Shown here piece by piece: positions 63,301 through 64,000 of a DNA stretch of 64,000 nt. Made by a program: the position numbers and the translations under genes. Source of the stretch: Planctomycetes bacterium syqfu (GTDB lineage: Bacteria > Planctomycetota > Phycisphaerae > Phycisphaerales > Phycisphaeraceae); NCBI GenBank assembly GCA_020974905.1, contig CP087563.1:1054001-1118000 (forward strand), written 5' to 3'. The first letter of the stretch is position 1; each line of letters begins with the position of its first letter. The notes below the pieces were generated by a model. That model did not search any database, was not told the DNA's origin, and saw nothing but the letters and a program-made list of their open reading frames with translations.

Positions 63301-64000
63301 CCCCAGGCCAGGAGATTCTCGACTACTTCCGTTACGATCTGCAGGATCCCTATGGCAATGGCGATACCACCCGTGTGAACGTTTGGGTCACCGTCGTGGA
63401 TGCCGTCAACGATGCACCTGTTGCTGAAAATGTCGCAGGTAATGCAGTCGAAGACGGTCCTGCTGTTACGCTGGCTTTCAATGCAGACGACCAGGATAGC
63501 GATGACACACCTTCCTCGTTGACCTACAGCATTGTTTCATCACCATCGTTTGGAAGTGTGATCAACAACGGCGATGGGACATTCAGCTACACCTCCGGTG
63601 ATTTGCCTGAACTGGACTTCGGTGAAAACCAACAGGTCACCTTCACGTACAAGGCCACGGACTCGCATGGCCTGGACTCCAATGTTGCAACAGTTACCAT
63701 CACCATTGCAGGACAGAATGAAGACTCACCTGAGAATGATGCGCCCATTGCCATGAATGTCGCAGGTAATGTCTCAGAGGATGGCCCTGCAGTCACGTTG
63801 GCATTTGATGCCGATGATACGGATGCGGATGACGACCCGACGACATTGACCTACACCATTCTCAGCACGCCAGCCAACGGCATTCTGATTAACAATGGTG
63901 ATGGGACATTCAGTTTTGATCCGGATGGAGACTTTGAAGCCTTGACGCTGGGACAGACGCAGGATGTCGTCTTCACCTACAAGGCAACGGATTCACATGG
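51306..64000 (+). CDS. Giant secreted beta-helix / cadherin-like surface protein (3' end outside window)
   Basis: Open from the ATG at 51306 (GGGAG seven bases upstream) to the window end without a stop, over 4,231 residues. Residues 45-53 (LENRILLSG) match the LEPR-XLL leader of large exported planctomycete and lentisphaeral proteins. Four modules follow, each opening with YVDDDW (residues 60, 850, 1442, 2322), running through right-handed parallel beta-helix repeats full of N-x-I-T/S turns and NWWG/NWFG motifs, and ending in an autotransporter-type strand repeat (APGNSP, then GGDGNDVV). From about residue 3826 come tandem cadherin/VCBS-like repeats (EDGPAV, NGDGTFSYT, VTFTYKATDSHG). It is probably a cell-surface adhesin or polysaccharide-binding/degrading protein. 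No catalytic residues were recognised. Confidence 0.9.
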   Translation, partial: MSASSVAYEYCQRLIHRFAENRKTLTSKFKRSNRHQADNAMVEALENRILLSGSDVAVAYVDDDWAALSIGVDPDGDGPAGEYGVDAFASIQDAIDNLAADGTIHVADGTYTENLSITQNLTLLSDNGRDVTFINGLSGEGASGAITISNATTDVQIGDINQGFSILGIDNGNAAVENAAVYLQGSHSGMSIIGNEIIANGDHGLLTEYSAAITNMTVDSNIFSGQTFVGVNPGGEGFSQQFSLDNVPRQLVAFGGGATSNNNFIAFTNNDITGTAGGVNINGDEQGNSLVTIDTQNSIITGNTFEGTTTRYGAALRARGSGNATITGNTFISTYMGENTSMLYTDTNTINSVYPGLINKIVEFENDFDGGAYISGGSTVTTGIEGIIENAVAGTIIHVLAGNYDADITISQNDITVYGPHSEFTKLDSGRRAIDGEAEITGGFRVQGDDVTLAGLTILNGIGPAGIGDITAVHLAAGTTGHTIANNAIIGTDAAGSRGIVASSPVGSFTVVNNDISAWTSGMYINPGSDGVQVLNNIIHDNFVGMSADNAINLSVANNFFTNNSYEHIGLGTPGAGVVITENSFDANSPSVSNYGGVEVDASTNWWGTTDLALIGVNLTTNASSDVDYSPILNDGTDLYTYPEHYYLPDYYGFQPDTGNVTVHTQGSQDTGSVIQEALDALSNGDTLILDGDYTGDITIGNGLIVGGDFTTDGQLILEDGATLAPGNSPAIVNVGGLAMGTGETLAIELFGTTAGTEHDQVNVTGTVDITDSTLDLTLGYYPTTSGASFTIINNDDVDSIVGTFAGLAEGATFTLNYGGVDFDASITYVGGDGNDVVITTDSYAITDVYVDDDWAGLSVGDDPDGVGPLQGIGFDAFANIQDAIDAVNPRGNVYVAAGHYVIDSTITTNKSVNLIGAQADNDPRTEAGLRTAGDANESVIDGNGLVDNLIDLSFGVITINGFEFRESTDAAVHSDHTGNATISNNIIHDSDNYGIEIISPAFTTTIQNNLIFNTGNDGITATSRHGIPQILDNELHNITASIAAIHVYDSNSALIDGNIVRDVLAGDGIRAGNITPGTGGFGGSTTITNNTVYNIAGDGIASYGEAQRFYFNEVYNTSGPNGGIYATRVASTNIQNNYVHDNVYGISVGSGDWIRLDNNTLENNSSGHVLIDSSFGGNGELFSIYYSSFDTNSQAIINNCIALTAPISLNWFGTTDLSIIASNLAGSVYYNPILVSGIDTDANAIGFQPDTSALIVHTNGRGINRISIGVKYVDPNGTVTVTQGDYTDSVTVDNGIRLEGKFNLDGTLTFVDGATFAPGNSPTIVNTGDLSMTTGTTLEIELFGTTPGSEYDQVNVTGTVDITDATLDLSLGYLPSSGDQFTIINNDATDAITGTFSGLAEGDTVTANYNGVDFDLTISYVGGDGNDVVLSLDNTIYDVIYVDDDWTGTGFGNDPDAGGPASIYGVNAFDNISDAIAAVNAGGTIHIAAGDYDQGTINLNKDGVTLTGAQAGTNASSRDNVDVTDETVIHGTIVVGHDVTGATIDGLFMQDFTNSSAEYFGVFVSGGADQTTVQNVYFQGTAPDVLQNGIVTSIAGTTNNVFTQNVYNNTYYGVYLNPNSVGNEISDSLITNTRIGYVIDTAENTTVTGNTFDSSTGVYFWDGGTASVGDNTGVTIENNTFQNGTGIRDSYVTVNDPGLTVDLSNNTFDGKLPSAMSLSELFDLEDRITHAIDDAAYDSLGIVVADNLYVTQLSSSIQNGIDAATAGDTLYVQAGTFTENLTVDKTLQILGAGSGLTILEAGNDVGINVTTGGTSAAEADRLLINGMTINNAASMGIDIDGTVSYITIDDVDVNVDGVSRTDYGINIAATADVTDLLIDNSNFSTNSEGAGMHVHGSVDGLTIIDSHFDGNNIGFYAFQVDGSDTVLNNVDISDTSFSNNTYKGMYIEKLSNALLDNITINNSGTLSGTADGLAGYEVWPTGIDLNLKYYDYENITIQNSSITDSGTANPANGAGLAVKTRDDGSYATHPATLNGLTVVNNFINGSQTAIRVGEPGKGNTGLSNVSMDFNDLSGSLTENIIDNQSIDDVNASANWFGTADLTSIANAIIGAVDFSPIIETGIDTQPGTNGFQPDLSALTVHLDGSQVTGLITEAMSLIADNGIITVDSGTYTDNVTIGSAVTIQGDFDIDGTLTLTDGAVFAPGNSPAIVNTGDLSMTAGTTLEIELDGPTVGTEYDQVNVTGTVDITDATLDVALNHLPSSANEFVIVNNDGADAVVGTFDGLAEGDTITIDGIVLTISYVGGDGNDISLSTASNFDVIYVDDDWSGTDFGNDPDAGGPAGLYGVNAFDNINDAMDAVNTGGTIYVLTGSYTEGVSIDKSVNLLGANADVDPTNSGVRNAESTIIGNVNIVSDDVVFNGFELTDYNYNGLTIGGQVSNIVISNNYIHDSIGGNTAILLSPDADETPNGEVVALTNIDIFNNYVVTNSSINNQVGIRFSGPAYTHQVQYNQVTIDSNEITGTGVGHYGIFSGSNPAGYSMQDAVITNNYIHDVASGINLGNMFNGLVDNNLIDGTSGTGASLGVIDGTISNNTFANVGSQLTEGGTAAIGIWGTEYGFTATTNATLTGNVIYFNDNANATISGVYTREGADSDNIHINENSFINGGQSADAFAVANWSMDDGMLDASNNWWSTTDASEVAALTSDSYEEETSPGVFETFTSGDVDSSPFLESGTDIDGSTAGFQGDFSSLTVHTFGAQTDGLIQEGIDDVDVNGTVHVAAGTYAEHDIVVDKAVSIVGEGSDVVTVDHHYYQSGHYTTGFDIQSDDINISGMTLENAVYTINVFEQDITNLSLSDVVIQKTQSVYYAPTAIRINDSIASNINIDHVEFYEMYKGISVGGSAGNIVNGLSITNSKFISTDPFRNNVGISTAAPLTNLVITDSLFSGNKTGITSSLNGDTLIENNTFSENNFGILFTKGSAASIDEDGEVIVNNNQFTNNAYAALRTVVFSDLSNRTLDVPITIRNNTITQDVSLYTIYPYQFAIDISLMSGPTHETINIIENNITLTGTPDSKEYGAIAVRGGLTDVNIERNTLEGGNIGSYPGLVATSGIVLSTNHVDEGYAAYIGEFDSSDSLYIANNFINNFDAAFSIIENSGYISPSYLSSLPTDAQVVLYNNDLSGNTAGIVALESGETIDASNNWWGSTDVSTVAGMMSGNVDFSPFLESGTDTDLATEGFQGDFSVLTAHDEGAQTSNIIYEAIRAVDTNGTVHVDAGTYQTSSYHVKPADEIDGPIVTEYPHLYVDKAVNLLGANAGINPNTESRGEETTILGSIVIAAPYVNLDGFELTGDVDEYSQTNILGKLYLASGIGGTTLQNLYIHDVDFGEVPVYSNEVIILSSSADTTIIDNNIQGGMTFYHNSLSSTSTGSWSSTLIKDNVIGGIGSSNRYGNYSWYYDFYSLQILDNQLGSISLRSLNDALIDGNTFSGGISATGSGTISNNDLRAGGALYLGLSDSIKQNAGATFDITHNFFTYNTSTDIAETAVIYLNRWAGASSIHINENSFTDGGARNDANAVINRDLDDHVLDLSNNWWDTTDINQIVDLTYNLTSQGSENYAGLVDTSPFLESGTDTDLITPGFQGDFSALTAHVDSAQTTGNINEALSNVEAGGIVHVLDGTYTEDVTVDNGVTVAGSFDLDGTLSLTGSAQLLPGNSPGIVSTGDFSADSSSIIGIELDGADAGTGYDQIQVTGTVDITDATLDLSLNYLPSGEEFVIIDNDGSDAVIGAFDGYAEGSTFVLTDSVSGEEVEFTITYTGGDGNDVVLTTNEPPTANNVAINATEDGPAVLGNFDGADPNANDSLTYQLVDLPTNGTVINNNDGTFSYTAGDLPNLNNGETKQVTFTYKAVDNHGEESSLATVTVTVSGVNEIPDGPVAYLNGSVDNAFTTSDSDVDIDVIANDTGENLHVTRVDLTSDLGATVSINPDGTIHYEPGSVFDSYAPGQEILDYFRYDLQDPYGNGDTTRVNVWVTVVDAVNDAPVAENVAGNAVEDGPAVTLAFNADDQDSDDTPSSLTYSIVSSPSFGSVINNGDGTFSYTSGDLPELDFGENQQVTFTYKATDSHGLDSNVATVTITIAGQNEDSPENDAPIAMNVAGNVSEDGPAVTLAFDADDTDADDDPTTLTYTILSTPANGILINNGDGTFSFDPDGDFEALTLGQTQDVVFTYKATDSH
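51483..62780 (+). repeat. Four long-range repeat modules inside the giant gene
   Basis: Module starts (YVDDDW) lie at 51483, 53853, 55629 and 58269; the matching ends (GGDGND) lie near 53799, 55572, 58215 and 62748. Module lengths are about 773, 574, 863 and 1,494 residues. The last one contains three NWW-bearing sub-units (near 59371, 60901 and 62071). The end segments are the best conserved parts, suggesting growth by duplication. Confidence 0.8.
62781..64000 (+). repeat. Tandem cadherin/VCBS-like repeats in the giant gene
   Basis: At least three similar units of roughly 100-115 residues, with a divergent one between the first and second. They carry EDGPAV near their starts, a central NGDGTFSYT or NGDGTFSFD turn and an end KATDSHG or KAVDNHG. 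The last unit is cut by the window edge. The Asp-rich turns suggest calcium binding. Confidence 0.8.

Noticed and set aside
1-64000. CRISPR arrays
   Set aside because: No regular series of identical short repeats with similar-length spacers was seen on reading, and no cas genes were recognised.

Overview
The window reads as a planctomycete chromosome, probably class Phycisphaerae. The best evidence is the very large secreted protein at the right end, which has an LEPR-XLL-like leader (LENRILLSG). The metal-efflux operon and the style of the prophage agree with this, but the assignment is an inference from gene content, not a marker-gene result.

Layout. (1) 1-7.5 kb, minus strand: a heavy-metal efflux operon. 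A sigma70-type promoter (7482-7510) is followed by a small secreted Cys protein, a TolC-like lipoprotein, a His-rich membrane-fusion protein, a CusA/CzcA RND pump, a PII-family regulator and a STAS protein. (2) 7.8-8.1 kb: a small plus-strand gene, then a minus-strand terminator. (3) 8.1-43.06 kb: an integrated phage. The late genes run on the minus strand: a GC-rich tail block at 8.2-11.9 kb, then connector, capsid, portal and terminase genes at 14-22 kb. Six small plus-strand genes lie at 22.2-23.9 kb. The early block at 23.9-43 kb (minus) holds two ParB-methyltransferase fusions, HNH, Prim-Pol/DUF3987, nucleases, a helicase, two more ParB-like proteins, RusA, DUF669, a RecA-like ATPase, a phage sigma factor, two unknown genes and a large serine recombinase with its DUF2924 partner. 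(4) 43.1-46.5 kb: accessory DNA with two small plus-strand genes (one transglutaminase-like) bracketed by repeats and integron-like core sites, then hipBA with three evenly spaced operators, then the stump of a second serine recombinase. (5) 46.5-48.4 kb: an AAA ATPase plus DUF4276 pair, probably defence. (6) 48.7 kb: tRNA-Asn. (7) 48.9-50.6 kb: a Spy/CpxP-like protein and decayed ECF sigma and membrane-sensor genes. (8) 51.3 kb to the end: a secreted beta-helix plus cadherin-like protein of more than 4,200 residues, still open at the window edge.

The prophage looks damaged. A group II intron maturase has lost its C-terminal endonuclease domain, and the intron has lost domains V/VI. What remains is fused in frame to the C-terminal half of a tail tape-measure protein, and no major tail protein, tail chaperone or lysis gene is visible.

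Three signals stand out beyond the gene list. A 32-bp element with fixed internal spacing occurs exactly three times, each time 25-44 bp upstream of a phage start codon; it is a candidate promoter class for the phage-encoded sigma factor. A cluster of GAGAAAACCG repeats with a 22-bp perfect palindrome lies next to the primase gene and looks like a replication origin. A 107-nt tRNA-like fold inside the early block has normal acceptor, D and T arms but an abnormally long middle.
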